From contig NZ_DBGCTQ010000071.1 of NCBI RefSeq assembly GCF_048388525.1, positions 1-9,491 on the forward strand: 9,491 nt of DNA, given 5' to 3'. The notes beneath the pieces were generated by a model. It made no database searches. It had not been told where the DNA came from and worked only from the letters and a program-made list of their open reading frames with translations. The position numbers were made by a program, and so were the translations under genes. This document shows, one piece after another, positions 1 to 6,478 of the stretch. How positions within the stretch are numbered: position 1 is the stretch's first letter; every line of letters begins with the position of its first letter. Source of the stretch: BQOK01 sp048388525 (GTDB taxonomy: Bacteria; Bacillota; Clostridia; Oscillospirales; Ruminococcaceae).

Positions 1-1581
1 CTGCGCTGCCAGTTGCTGCTGCCCTCCGGCTGCGACGCACACGCACTCCTGCCCAAGCTGCGCCAGCTGGAAGAGGAGGACCCTCTGCTTCACATCCAGT
101 GGAATGAAGCCTCAGCCGAGATTCGGGTGCAGCTGATGGGAGAGATTCAGCAGGAGGTGCTGCAAAGCGTCATCCGCGACCGCTTTGGGGTAGAAGTCCG
201 CTTTGGTCCTGCCGCGATCTGCTATAAGGAAACCATTCTGGCCCCCGCCGAGGGAGTAGGCCATTTTGAACCTCTGCGCCATTATGCCGAGGTCCACCTG
301 CTTCTGGAACCTCTGCCTCCCGGCAGCGGCCTGCGCTTTGCGAGCCGCTGCGGCGAGGATCAGCTCGCCCGGAACTGGCAGAGGCTGGTGCTCACCCACC
401 TGGCCGAAAAAGACCATCCCGGCGTGCTCACAGGCTCCCCCATCACAGACGTCAAATTCACGCTGGTGGCAGGCAGGGCCCACTTGAAGCACACCGAGGG
501 CGGCGATTTCCGCGAGGCCACCTACCGCGCCGTGCGCCAAGGCCTGAAAATGGCCCAGTGCCAGCTTTTGGAGCCTTGGTATTCCCTCCGGCTGGAGCTC
601 CCGACCGACTGCGTGGGCCGTGCTATCGCCGATCTTCAGCGCATGGAGGCAGTCTTCGATCCGCCGGACCTCCAGGGCGAGCGCGCCGTTTTGACCGGCC
701 GCGCCCCGGTGGCGGCGGTGGGGGCCTATGCGCGGGAGGTGGTTTCTTACACAAAGGGCCGCGGCCGCCTTACCCTCGCACTGCAGGGGTATGCGCCCTG
801 CCACAACGCCGCTCAGGTCATCGCCGCCGCCGGGTACGACAGCGAGTCCGATTCCGAAGCCCCCACCGGTTCGGTATTCTGCTCCCATGGGGCCGGTTTT
901 TATGTTCCCTGGGATCAGGTGCGCCGCCATATGCATGTGGACAGCGGCCTTTCTTTTGAAAAGCCGCGCCCGGCGCTTTCCCCGCCCGTGCGCACCGGGC
1001 CGGTGCATTATGCGGGCACACTGGAAGAAGACAAAGAGCTGGAGGCAATTTTTGCCCGCACCTTTGGTCCGGTGCAGCATCGCGATTTTCTCTATTATCA
1101 AAACGCCCGGCAGGCCGAGCGCCAGCAGGCTGCCGGGCCCCAGGCGCCCGTGCACGATTATCTCCTGGCCGACGGCTACAACCTTCTCTTCAGTTGGGAC
1201 GATCTGAAAGAGCTCGCCCATCGCGACCTGGCCGCCGCCCGTCAAAAGCTGATGGATACCCTCTGCAACTACCAGGGCTTCACCCAAAGTACCGTGATCC
1301 TGGTGTTCGACGCCTACAAAGTGCCCGGCGGTGCCGGCGAGGTGGAGCGGTATCACAACATCTACGTGGTGTATACCCGCGAGGCCGAAACAGCAGACAT
1401 GTTCATTGAAAAGGCCACCTATGGCCTGGCGGAGCGTCACCGGGTCCGGGTGGCCACTTCAGACGGTATGGAGCAGCTCATCATCCTGGGGCATGGGGCG
1501 CTGCGCGTTTCGGCAGCCGCCTTTCAGCAGGAAGTCGCCGCCGCGGAACAGCGGATTCGGGCGCTGATTGCCCCTACCTGA
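1..1581 (+). CDS. Tet(M)/EF-G-like translation factor with C-terminal YacP/Rae1-type NYN nuclease domain (5' partial)
   Basis: The frame is open from base 1, so the N-terminal GTPase domain lies outside the window; 526 codons plus stop remain. Bases about 13-240 resemble EF-G domain III, 250-590 domain IV and 570-800 domain V, with a family-typical TGSVFCSHGAGF stretch near 868-903. After a variable linker (about 960-1145), bases 1150-1560 form a complete NYN/YacP-like domain: LLADGYN (Asp codon 1171), VFDAY (Asp 1309), ETADMFIEK (Asp 1396) and TSDGMEQ (Asp 1462) give the usual acidic cluster. Known: ribosome-protection proteins displace tetracycline from the A site, and B. subtilis Rae1 is a NYN endonuclease cutting mRNA in the A site. 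Inference: one polypeptide delivers a nuclease to the A site. The domain IV tip reads LKHTEGGDF, unlike the Ser-Pro-Val tip of Tet(M), so ordinary tetracycline resistance is doubtful. The stop is followed 20 bases later by a strong terminator, so this is the last gene of its transcript. Confidence 0.85.
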   Translation: MRCQLLLPSGCDAHALLPKLRQLEEEDPLLHIQWNEASAEIRVQLMGEIQQEVLQSVIRDRFGVEVRFGPAAICYKETILAPAEGVGHFEPLRHYAEVHLLLEPLPPGSGLRFASRCGEDQLARNWQRLVLTHLAEKDHPGVLTGSPITDVKFTLVAGRAHLKHTEGGDFREATYRAVRQGLKMAQCQLLEPWYSLRLELPTDCVGRAIADLQRMEAVFDPPDLQGERAVLTGRAPVAAVGAYAREVVSYTKGRGRLTLALQGYAPCHNAAQVIAAAGYDSESDSEAPTGSVFCSHGAGFYVPWDQVRRHMHVDSGLSFEKPRPALSPPVRTGPVHYAGTLEEDKELEAIFARTFGPVQHRDFLYYQNARQAERQQAAGPQAPVHDYLLADGYNLLFSWDDLKELAHRDLAAARQKLMDTLCNYQGFTQSTVILVFDAYKVPGGAGEVERYHNIYVVYTREAETADMFIEKATYGLAERHRVRVATSDGMEQLIILGHGALRVSAAAFQQEVAAAEQRIRALIAPT

Positions 1582-1600
1582 AACTGTAAAGCAGGCGCAG

Positions 1601-1642
1601 AAAGCCGGCGGCATACAACTGTGCCGCCGGCTTTGCTTTTTT
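1601..1642 (+). terminator. Rho-independent terminator after the GTPase-NYN gene
   Basis: A perfect 13-bp stem (AAAGCCGGCGGCA at 1601-1613, complement at 1622-1634) with an 8-nt loop is followed by GCTTTTTTG. It lies 20 bases past the TGA at 1579-1581. On the minus strand the same stem is followed by CTGCGCC rather than a T run, so it would end DegV transcripts less well. Confidence 0.9.
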
Positions 1643-1690
1643 GCTGAATTTTTCTTACGCACCAAAAAACTGCCGTTTTCCGGCTGGGCG

Positions 1691-2578
1691 TTACTCGGTA
1701 CGCCCGTCGCCCCAGAAGAACAGGGCCACGGTGCCGGGGCCGGTGTGGCTGCCAATGGTCGTGCCCACGCTGTTGATCTCCACCGGCCCATTCAGCCGGG
1801 GAAAGCGCGCCTCAAGCAGATCAGCCACTGCACGGGCGTCCTCATAGCAGTCAGAATTCGAGATATAGCACTTGCCGCTGTATTCCAGCCCGCCCTCGGC
1901 ATGCTGCTCCATCCGCTTCACGATCTCCCGGATCACCTGCTTTTTGCCCCGCACTTTGCTGCGGGGGATCAGGCGGCCCTGCGCATCCATATTGAGCAGC
2001 GGGCAGATTGAGAGGACCGTGCCGAACCATCCCGCCGCTTTGGTAATGCGCCCGCCCTTCACGTAAAAGGTCAGGTCGGTGGAGAAAAACCAGTGATGCA
2101 GCTGCAGTTTGTGCTCTTCAGTCCACTTGTACAGCTCATCCAGCGCCATGCCGGAATCCCGCAGGTCCGCAAGCTTGTCCATCAGCAGGCCGTAACCGGA
2201 GGAAGCGCCCAAAGAATCCACAATATAAATAGTTCGCTCTGGATATTTCTCAGCCAGTTCCGCCCGCGCCGCATTGGCTGAGTTGAACACCCCCGAGATC
2301 CCGCTGGAAAGGCAGACGTGCAAAATGTCCTTGCCCTGTTCCAAAAAGGGGGTAAAATACTGCACGAACTCCTCCACATTCACCTGTGATGTCTTTGTTT
2401 CCGCTCCCGCGGCCATCGCTTTATAAAACTGGTCAAAGGGCATGCTTTTACCCAGGTCGTCCGGGTATTGCTTCCCGTCAAGCTCGTAATGAAAACAAAT
2501 ATAGCAGATGTTCCGTTCGTCAAAATGCCGTTGGGTCAAATCAGCGGTGGAACAACAGCTCAGGATATAATCTGCCAT
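1691..2578 (-). CDS. DegV family fatty-acid-binding protein (FakB-like)
   Basis: This 295-residue protein has the usual DegV length. DegV proteins (FakB in S. aureus) bind a fatty acid and present it to the kinase FakA, which makes acyl-phosphate for membrane lipid synthesis. Visible signatures are TSQVN (63-67), LSSGISGVFNSA (90-101), GGRITKAAG (175-183) and GSHTGPGT (276-283), matching the Thr, Ser and His positions that hold the carboxylate. The N-terminal motif, usually DSxADL, reads CCSTADL, so the first Asp is replaced by Cys. The ATG at 2578 is preceded by AGAGG with 8-nt spacing, and a TGGTATAAT extended -10 lies about 70 bases upstream. No fakA is visible. Which acyl chain it binds cannot be told from sequence. 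Confidence 0.93.
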   Translation of the reverse strand: MADYILSCCSTADLTQRHFDERNICYICFHYELDGKQYPDDLGKSMPFDQFYKAMAAGAETKTSQVNVEEFVQYFTPFLEQGKDILHVCLSSGISGVFNSANAARAELAEKYPERTIYIVDSLGASSGYGLLMDKLADLRDSGMALDELYKWTEEHKLQLHHWFFSTDLTFYVKGGRITKAAGWFGTVLSICPLLNMDAQGRLIPRSKVRGKKQVIREIVKRMEQHAEGGLEYSGKCYISNSDCYEDARAVADLLEARFPRLNGPVEINSVGTTIGSHTGPGTVALFFWGDGRTE

Positions 2579-2648
2579 AGGGTATACCTCTCACTTTCCT
2601 CTTGCCCCGTTACATTGGGCTGGGGCGGGCCACAAAATCGTTAGGTAA

Positions 2649-2657
2649 ATTATACCA
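2649..2657 (-). promoter_or_regulatory. Extended -10 promoter of the degV-family gene
   Basis: On the minus strand TGGTATAAT gives a consensus -10 with a TGn extension. The 17-bp-upstream hexamer TTTTCT is a poor -35, as is common for extended -10 promoters. It lies between the enolase stop and the DegV start, so degV can be transcribed independently of enolase. I see no convincing enolase terminator in this 120-bp gap. Confidence 0.6.
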
Positions 2658-2698
2658 TACCGTTTCCCAAAAGAAAAGCGACAAAGTCCGTTTTTTGT

Positions 2699-4000
2699 TC
2701 AGCCCCGCCCCCATCCAAAGGCCCCGCGGCCCGGCCAGCGGGCCGCCGCTCCCAATTCCTGCTCAATGCGCAGCAGGCGGTTGTATTTTGCCACCCGTTC
2801 CCCCCGGCTGGGCGCACCGGTTTTGATCTGCCCGGTTCCCAGCGCCACGGCCAGGTCGGCAATGGTAGTGTCCGGCGTTTCGCCGGAGCGGTGCGAGGCA
2901 ATGGCCGTATAGCCTGCCCTCTGGGCCAGCCTGACCGCCTCAATCGTTTCTGTAAGGGTACCGATCTGATTGAGCTTTATCAAAATTGAGTTGGCGCAGC
3001 CCTCCTTGATGCCTTGCAGCAGCCGCGCGGTGTTGGTCACAAACAGGTCGTCGCCCACAAGCTGCACCCGCCCGCCCAGCGCGGCGGTGAGCTGCCGCCA
3101 GCCCTGCCAGTCCGCTTCGTCCAGGCCGTCCTCCAACGAGCGGACGGGGTATACCTCACACAACCGCGTCCAGTGCTCCACAAGCTGGGCCGATGTGAAC
3201 GTCGCGCCGCTTTTCGGCAGCCGGTATTCGCCGGCGCGCCCGCTTTTCCACTCGCTGGCGGCAGCGTCCAGCGCAAGCACAAAATCCCGCTCTGGCTCGT
3301 AGCCGGCCCTCTCCACGGCCTGCAAGATCAGCTCAATGGCGTGCTCGTCCCCTGCAAGATCCGGCGCAAATCCACCCTCGTCGCCCACGCCGGCGGCAAG
3401 TCCCTTCTGTCGCAGCAGGGTCTGAAGAGCATGAAACACCTCGGCGCACCAGCGCAGCCCCTCGGAAAACGAGCTCGCTCCCACCGGCATCACCATAAAT
3501 TCCTGCACATCCACCGTGTTGGCTGCATGGGCGCCGCCATTCAAAATATTCATCATGGGAACAGGCAGGGTACCGGCGGCCGCGCCGCCCAAAAAACGAT
3601 AGAACGGCATTCCGTACGCACAGGCCGCTGCCCGTGCCGAGGCCAGCGAGGCTGCCAGTATGGCGTTAGCCCCCAGATTCGATTTATCCTGTGTTCCGTC
3701 CGCTGCCAGCATGGCCTCATCCACTGCCCAAAGCTCGGCCGCGCACTTTCCCCGCAGCGCGGCTGCCAGCGGTCCTTCCAGGTTCTCCACCGCTTTTCGC
3801 ACCCCTTTCCCGCCATAGCGGCCGGGGTCACCGTCCCGCAGCTCCAGCGCTTCAAATTCGCCGGTGGATGCGCCGCTGGGCACTGATGCCCTTCCCACGG
3901 CGCCGCCCTTCAGCCGCACCTCGGCTTCCACCGTTGGATTCCCTCGTGAATCCAGGATCTCCCGCCCCGCTACCTGTTCAATCAGCAATTCACTTTTCAT
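2699..4000 (-). CDS. eno: Enolase (phosphopyruvate hydratase)
   Basis: Enolase interconverts 2-phosphoglycerate and phosphoenolpyruvate in glycolysis and gluconeogenesis, as a cytosolic Mg-dependent oligomer. The 433 residues match full bacterial length. The N-terminal domain opens with REILDSRGNPTVE and the mobile loop PSGASTGEFEALELRDGD. The barrel carries His158, Glu167, catalytic Glu208 (GDEGG), metal ligands Asp245, Glu290 and Asp317, catalytic Lys342 (ILIKLNQIGT), the SHRSGET loop (369-375) and Lys393. All catalytic residues are present, so it should be active. GGAHAANTVDVQEF has Ala-Asn-Thr where many bacteria have Asp-Asn-Asn. The C-terminus is rich in Gly, Arg and Trp. The ATG follows AGAGGGG with 8-nt spacing. 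It stands alone, not in the gap-pgk-tpi-pgm cluster seen in some Bacillota. Confidence 0.98.
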   Translation of the reverse strand: MKSELLIEQVAGREILDSRGNPTVEAEVRLKGGAVGRASVPSGASTGEFEALELRDGDPGRYGGKGVRKAVENLEGPLAAALRGKCAAELWAVDEAMLAADGTQDKSNLGANAILAASLASARAAACAYGMPFYRFLGGAAAGTLPVPMMNILNGGAHAANTVDVQEFMVMPVGASSFSEGLRWCAEVFHALQTLLRQKGLAAGVGDEGGFAPDLAGDEHAIELILQAVERAGYEPERDFVLALDAAASEWKSGRAGEYRLPKSGATFTSAQLVEHWTRLCEVYPVRSLEDGLDEADWQGWRQLTAALGGRVQLVGDDLFVTNTARLLQGIKEGCANSILIKLNQIGTLTETIEAVRLAQRAGYTAIASHRSGETPDTTIADLAVALGTGQIKTGAPSRGERVAKYNRLLRIEQELGAAARWPGRGAFGWGRG

Positions 4001-4018
4001 TTATTTATCCCCTCTCTG

Positions 4019-4048
4019 TTGTGCATCCTCTGCCTGTATTCTGATAAT
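4019..4048 (+). promoter_or_regulatory. Possible rubredoxin promoter
   Basis: TTGTGC (4019-4024) and GATAAT (4043-4048) are spaced 18 bp on the plus strand. This would give a 5' UTR of about 145 nt containing the 16-bp palindrome. The match is moderate and nothing else supports it. Confidence 0.3.
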
Positions 4049-4067
4049 GTGGCGTTTTTTCGCCTTC

Positions 4068-4076
4068 AGTATACCA
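4068..4076 (-). promoter_or_regulatory. eno: Extended -10 promoter of enolase
   Basis: The minus-strand TGGTATACT is a near-consensus extended -10, 68 bases upstream of the enolase ATG. The expected -35 hexamer is poor. The predicted leader contains a small GGCG-T6-CGCC hairpin (4051-4064). The 16-bp palindrome at 4095-4110 lies about 20-40 bases upstream of the -10, overlapping the -35 flank. Confidence 0.55.
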
Positions 4077-4094
4077 GCCCTTCCCCTCAGGCTG

Positions 4095-4110
4095 TGTTGC
4101 CGCGGCAACA
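4095..4110. promoter_or_regulatory. Perfect 16-bp palindrome in the eno/rubredoxin divergent region, possible operator
   Basis: TGTTGCCGCGGCAACA is exactly self-complementary. It lies between two divergent genes, next to the enolase -10 and about 90 bases before the rubredoxin start. There is no loop and no T run, so it is more like a dimeric repressor site than a terminator. No regulator can be named from it. Confidence 0.45.
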
Positions 4111-4199
4111 TACTCCCGCGAAGGCCTTTTGGGGTGCCGGGGCCAACCCGTTTAGCTTCCGTTGTTTTATCCCATACTGGCAAGCGGGAGGTGAACTAC

Positions 4200-4358
4200 A
4201 TGAAAAAGTACGTGTGCGAGGTATGCGGTTACATTTACAGCGAGGCCGACGGCGACCCCACCCAGGGTGTGGCGCCCGGCACACTTTGGGCGGATGTGCC
4301 CGCTGAATGGGTGTGCCCCCTTTGTCATGTGGGCAAGGATCAGTTTATTGCTGAATAA
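4200..4358 (+). CDS. Rubredoxin
   Basis: This 52-residue protein is the typical size of an anaerobe rubredoxin: a small cytosolic one-electron carrier with one iron held by four cysteines. The ligands are clear: Cys6-x-x-Cys9-Gly-Tyr near the start and Cys39-Pro-Leu-Cys42 near the end, with conserved GTLW (27-30) and DVPAEWVCPLC between them. GGGAGG at 4186-4191 sits 8 nt before the ATG and fixes the start, although the same frame is open upstream to 3864. It is divergent from enolase and followed by its own hairpin. No partner such as rubrerythrin or NADH:rubredoxin reductase is in view, so its redox partner is unknown. Confidence 0.97.
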   Translation: MKKYVCEVCGYIYSEADGDPTQGVAPGTLWADVPAEWVCPLCHVGKDQFIAE

Positions 4359-4365
4359 CCTTATT

Positions 4366-4412
4366 GAACGGCGGCTTGCAAAATGCGGGCCGTCGTTCTC
4401 TGTTGTTCCTTC
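4366..4412 (+). terminator. Hairpin terminator after rubredoxin
   Basis: A 15-bp stem with three G-U pairs (4366-4380 with 4384-4398) closes on an AAA loop and is followed by TCTGTTGTTCCTT. It starts 7 bases past the rubredoxin stop. The T tract is interrupted, so efficiency may be moderate. It separates rubredoxin from the recombinase. Confidence 0.7.
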
Positions 4413-4504
4413 AAAGTAGGCCCCGAAACACGCTCCGCCCTCTCGCTGCTTTTTATATGCGGTATGATGGAAGCACCAACAAGGTTTTGAAAGGTGGTTC
4501 TATC

Positions 4505-5494
4505 ATGAGTATGGAGTATCTGGAACAGTATTTTCGCTACTGCGCACTGCAAAAAAAGCTTGATGCAAAAACGCTTAAAGCATATCGCATCGATCTCGAA
4601 CAGCTGGCCGCATATCTTCAAGCGAACGGGCTGGGCATAAACCGGGCTGCATTGGAGCAATACGTAGAACAGCTTTCTGCGCGCTGCAAGCCAGCTACAG
4701 TAAAGCGGAAATACGCTTCCATCCGGGCCTATTTCCACTACCTGGTATACGAAGAACTTTTGGACCGCAGCCCTGTGGAAAAGGTACGCCTGCAGCTGCG
4801 CCAGGAGGTCGTACTGCCCCGCCTGATCGAAAAAGACGCCCTGACCGGGATTCTCGACGCAGCATATGAAGCGCTGGAGGCTTCTGCTGGTGAATACAAG
4901 CGCTTTTTCTGCCTGCGGGACGCAGCTGTTCTGGAACTGCTGTTTGCTTGCGGCGCCAGGGTTTCCGAACTATGCCATCTTCGTGCCTCCACATTGGATC
5001 TGGAACGCCAGGTGGTCCGTATCATGGGCAAGGGCGGCCGGGAGCGCTGGGTCTATCTGTGCTCGCCCCAGGTTCTGGACGTGCTGGGCCGGTATCGCAG
5101 CGCCTGTCAGGCGCGTTACCCGGGCACCGTTTGGTTTTTTGTAAACCGCGATGGCAAGCGGCTATCCGAACAGTCGGTGCGGCGCATCATCGCGCGCTGT
5201 GCAAGCGCCGCCCAGATTGGGGGCCGCTATACGCCGCACATGTTCCGGCATTCCTTTGCCACCTATCTGTGGGATAATTGCGGCGATATTTACGAGGTCA
5301 AAAACATCCTGGGCCACAGCTCCATCAAAACGACCGAGCGCTATGTGCACGCCAGCCTGCAGCGCCAAAAGATGGTGCTTACCACTGCTCACCCCCGTCA
5401 ATATCTCACCGTGCACACTGTTTCTTCTTCTGGCCCCGCACTTGCCGCTCTGCCAAAGCCGCCTGTGTTTGACATTGCCCCCAACAAGGAATAA
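4505..5494 (+). CDS. Tyrosine recombinase (XerC/XerD-like integrase family)
   Basis: The protein has 329 residues. An N-terminal SAM-like core-binding domain (about 1-95; DAKTLKAYRIDLEQLAAYL) is followed by a catalytic domain with the full active-site set: Arg152 (GARVSEL), Lys176 (GKGGRERW), His245 and Arg248 (HMFRHSFAT), His271 (LGHSS) and nucleophile Tyr280 (ERYVHAS). It should cut and rejoin DNA at paired sites. AAAGGTGG ends 7 nt before the ATG at 4505; the frame is open to 4364, but the extra part overlaps the upstream terminator. After Tyr280 there are 49 more residues, a tail longer than most XerC/XerD proteins, ending VFDIAPNKE. No excisionase, relaxase or flanking direct repeats are seen, so it could be the chromosomal dimer-resolution enzyme, a phase-variation invertase, or an element remnant. 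The family is clear; the role is not. Confidence 0.9.
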   Translation: MSMEYLEQYFRYCALQKKLDAKTLKAYRIDLEQLAAYLQANGLGINRAALEQYVEQLSARCKPATVKRKYASIRAYFHYLVYEELLDRSPVEKVRLQLRQEVVLPRLIEKDALTGILDAAYEALEASAGEYKRFFCLRDAAVLELLFACGARVSELCHLRASTLDLERQVVRIMGKGGRERWVYLCSPQVLDVLGRYRSACQARYPGTVWFFVNRDGKRLSEQSVRRIIARCASAAQIGGRYTPHMFRHSFATYLWDNCGDIYEVKNILGHSSIKTTERYVHASLQRQKMVLTTAHPRQYLTVHTVSSSGPALAALPKPPVFDIAPNKE

Positions 5495-5619
5495 ATTGTC
5501 CCTGTTTGTATTGTTACAACAAAAAGGCAGGGCTGCGTGGCATGGGGCGCACCGCACCGCTCCTCTGCTTTGAGTATCTCCACAAGATTCGTGGGCAAAC
5601 TATGGCAGAGGTGAATCAT

Positions 5620-6048
5620 ATGCTAAACGACGCCGAAATGTTGGGCTCTCTGTGCCAGGATGCAGACATAGGCCGCTCTGCCGCACAGCACATATTAAAA
5701 CTCGTTCACAACAACGCCCTTGCTGGCACAATACAGGAACAACTTCAAGATTACGATCACGCCTACCAATCCGCCGCCCAGATTCTGTTGGAATCCCGCT
5801 GTAAGCCGCCAAAGCCAAAATCCGTTGCCAAAGCCATGACCGCCGTCAGTACTGAAATGCAGGCCATGTTCGACCCTTCTTCCTCCAAAATTGCCCAGAT
5901 GATGATCCAGGGCAACACCATGGGCATTACCACCATTACCAAACAGCTTCACCAATATGAAGAAGGCAGCGAAGAAATCGTCGACCTTGCCCAAAAACAG
6001 GTTGAAATGGAACAGCGGAACATCGAGAATCTCAAAAAATTTCTGTAA
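5620..6048 (+). CDS. Hypothetical protein, predicted all-helical (ferritin-like bundle possible)
   Basis: I do not recognise this family. The likely protein is 142 residues: AGAGG at 5607-5611 is 8 nt before the ATG at 5620. The in-frame ATG at 5602 has no good ribosome site, and the ORF's upstream extension from 5506 looks non-coding. The sequence is hydrophilic and helix-prone, with about four segments: 2-28, 29-58, 65-85 and 89-142. Two are separated by the Pro-rich KPPKPKS. The end (EEGSEEIVDLAQKQVEMEQRNIENLKKFL) looks like a coiled coil. There is no signal peptide or membrane helix. Its shape recalls the ferritin-like four-helix proteins of sporeformers, but no clear Glu-x-x-His metal set is visible. 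It is the last protein gene before the CRISPR leader, in the place where cas2 would often stand, but shows no resemblance to Cas2. Confidence 0.7.
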   Translation: MLNDAEMLGSLCQDADIGRSAAQHILKLVHNNALAGTIQEQLQDYDHAYQSAAQILLESRCKPPKPKSVAKAMTAVSTEMQAMFDPSSSKIAQMMIQGNTMGITTITKQLHQYEEGSEEIVDLAQKQVEMEQRNIENLKKFL

Positions 6049-6118
6049 ATCACAGCCTGGCCGGGAACAAACATTTTCAAATTCAACATGTGCTTTTTTT
6101 ACGGGCGCGGCCAAAAAG

Positions 6119-6152
6119 GGCAGCCAAGCCATAAACAGCTTGACTGCCTTTC
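6119..6152 (+). terminator. Weak terminator-like hairpin after the hypothetical gene
   Basis: GGCAGCCAAGC (6119-6129) pairs with GCTTGACTGCC (6138-6148) with one mismatch and an 8-nt loop, followed by TTTCC. It lies 71 bases past the stop. The T run is short. Confidence 0.4.
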
Positions 6153-6182
6153 CGCTGGCATATTATACCTTATAAAAATAGC

Positions 6183-6219
6183 CGCACCGCAGCGAAAGCT
6201 GTTCTGCGGTGTGCCGCCT
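6183..6219 (+). terminator. Second hairpin with short T run upstream of the CRISPR leader
   Basis: CGCACCGCAG (6183-6192) pairs with CTGCGGTGTG (6204-6213), one G-U pair, closely followed by CCGCCTTTTA. An alternative inner fold, CAGC-GAAA-GCTG, has a GNRA tetraloop. Together with the hairpin at 6119 it would isolate the array from upstream transcription. Confidence 0.4.
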
Positions 6220-6381
6220 TTTATCTCCCTCAGATAGGATAAAACTTCTTATCCAGCGCAATAAAAGCAATCATAAAACGGGGTTCGGTGCGAAAGCCAA
6301 GTGAACAGAAAAGACACGCGGTTTCCGCACCTGTTTTCTAAAACATTTCGGTGGATTTTAGCATTTTTATCTTTTATGACC

Positions 6382-6410
6382 TTTACAAAAATCCAATTTC
6401 GTATTAAATT
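6382..6410 (+). promoter_or_regulatory. Candidate CRISPR leader promoter
   Basis: TTTACA (6382-6387) and TAAATT (6405-6410) are spaced exactly 17 bp and lie 68 bases before the first repeat, pointing into the array. The -10 is only partly consensus and AT-rich DNA gives such matches by chance. Confidence 0.4.
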
Positions 6411-6478
6411 TAAAATAGAATTGTTTGTTTATCCAAATCTTCCGCAAACAAATTCAAGATTTATTGTTCAACTTTGCA

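Larger units (their letters stand above)
6049..6478. other. Gene-free region including the CRISPR leader
   Basis: I see no credible gene in these 430 bases. The first half carries the two terminator-like hairpins listed separately. Further on are GGATAA/TTATCC (6237-6254), an imperfect 12-bp inverted repeat (6287-6298 with 6320-6331) and TGTTTT-CT-AAAACA (6333-6346). From about 6340 to 6478 the sequence turns strongly AT-rich, unlike the rest of the window, and abuts the first repeat. This is the expected position and composition of an I-C leader. Confidence 0.7.

Noticed and set aside
112..1440. A 442-codon open frame antisense to the GTPase-NYN gene.
   Set aside because: It is a high-GC shadow of a gene with clear domains on the plus strand; its protein has no recognisable motif.
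3014..3886. A 290-codon open frame antisense to enolase.
   Set aside because: Enolase is complete with all catalytic residues; this is its shadow.
4001..4140. A fluoride riboswitch upstream of enolase, or upstream of ppa at 7988-8062, since fluoride sensors often control these two genes.
   Set aside because: I looked for the conserved crcB-motif pseudoknot strings and did not see them in either leader.
4150..4178. TTTAGC/CATACT as the rubredoxin promoter.
   Set aside because: The start of transcription would fall on the ribosome-binding site, so it is unlikely to work.
3864..4199. Possible N-terminal extension of rubredoxin, since the frame is open upstream.
   Set aside because: It overlaps the enolase start and promoter, and the Shine-Dalgarno sequence at 4186-4191 fixes the start at 4200 with normal rubredoxin length.
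4364..4504. Earlier start for the tyrosine recombinase.
   Set aside because: The segment covers the rubredoxin terminator and reads as non-coding; the ATG at 4505 has a good ribosome site.
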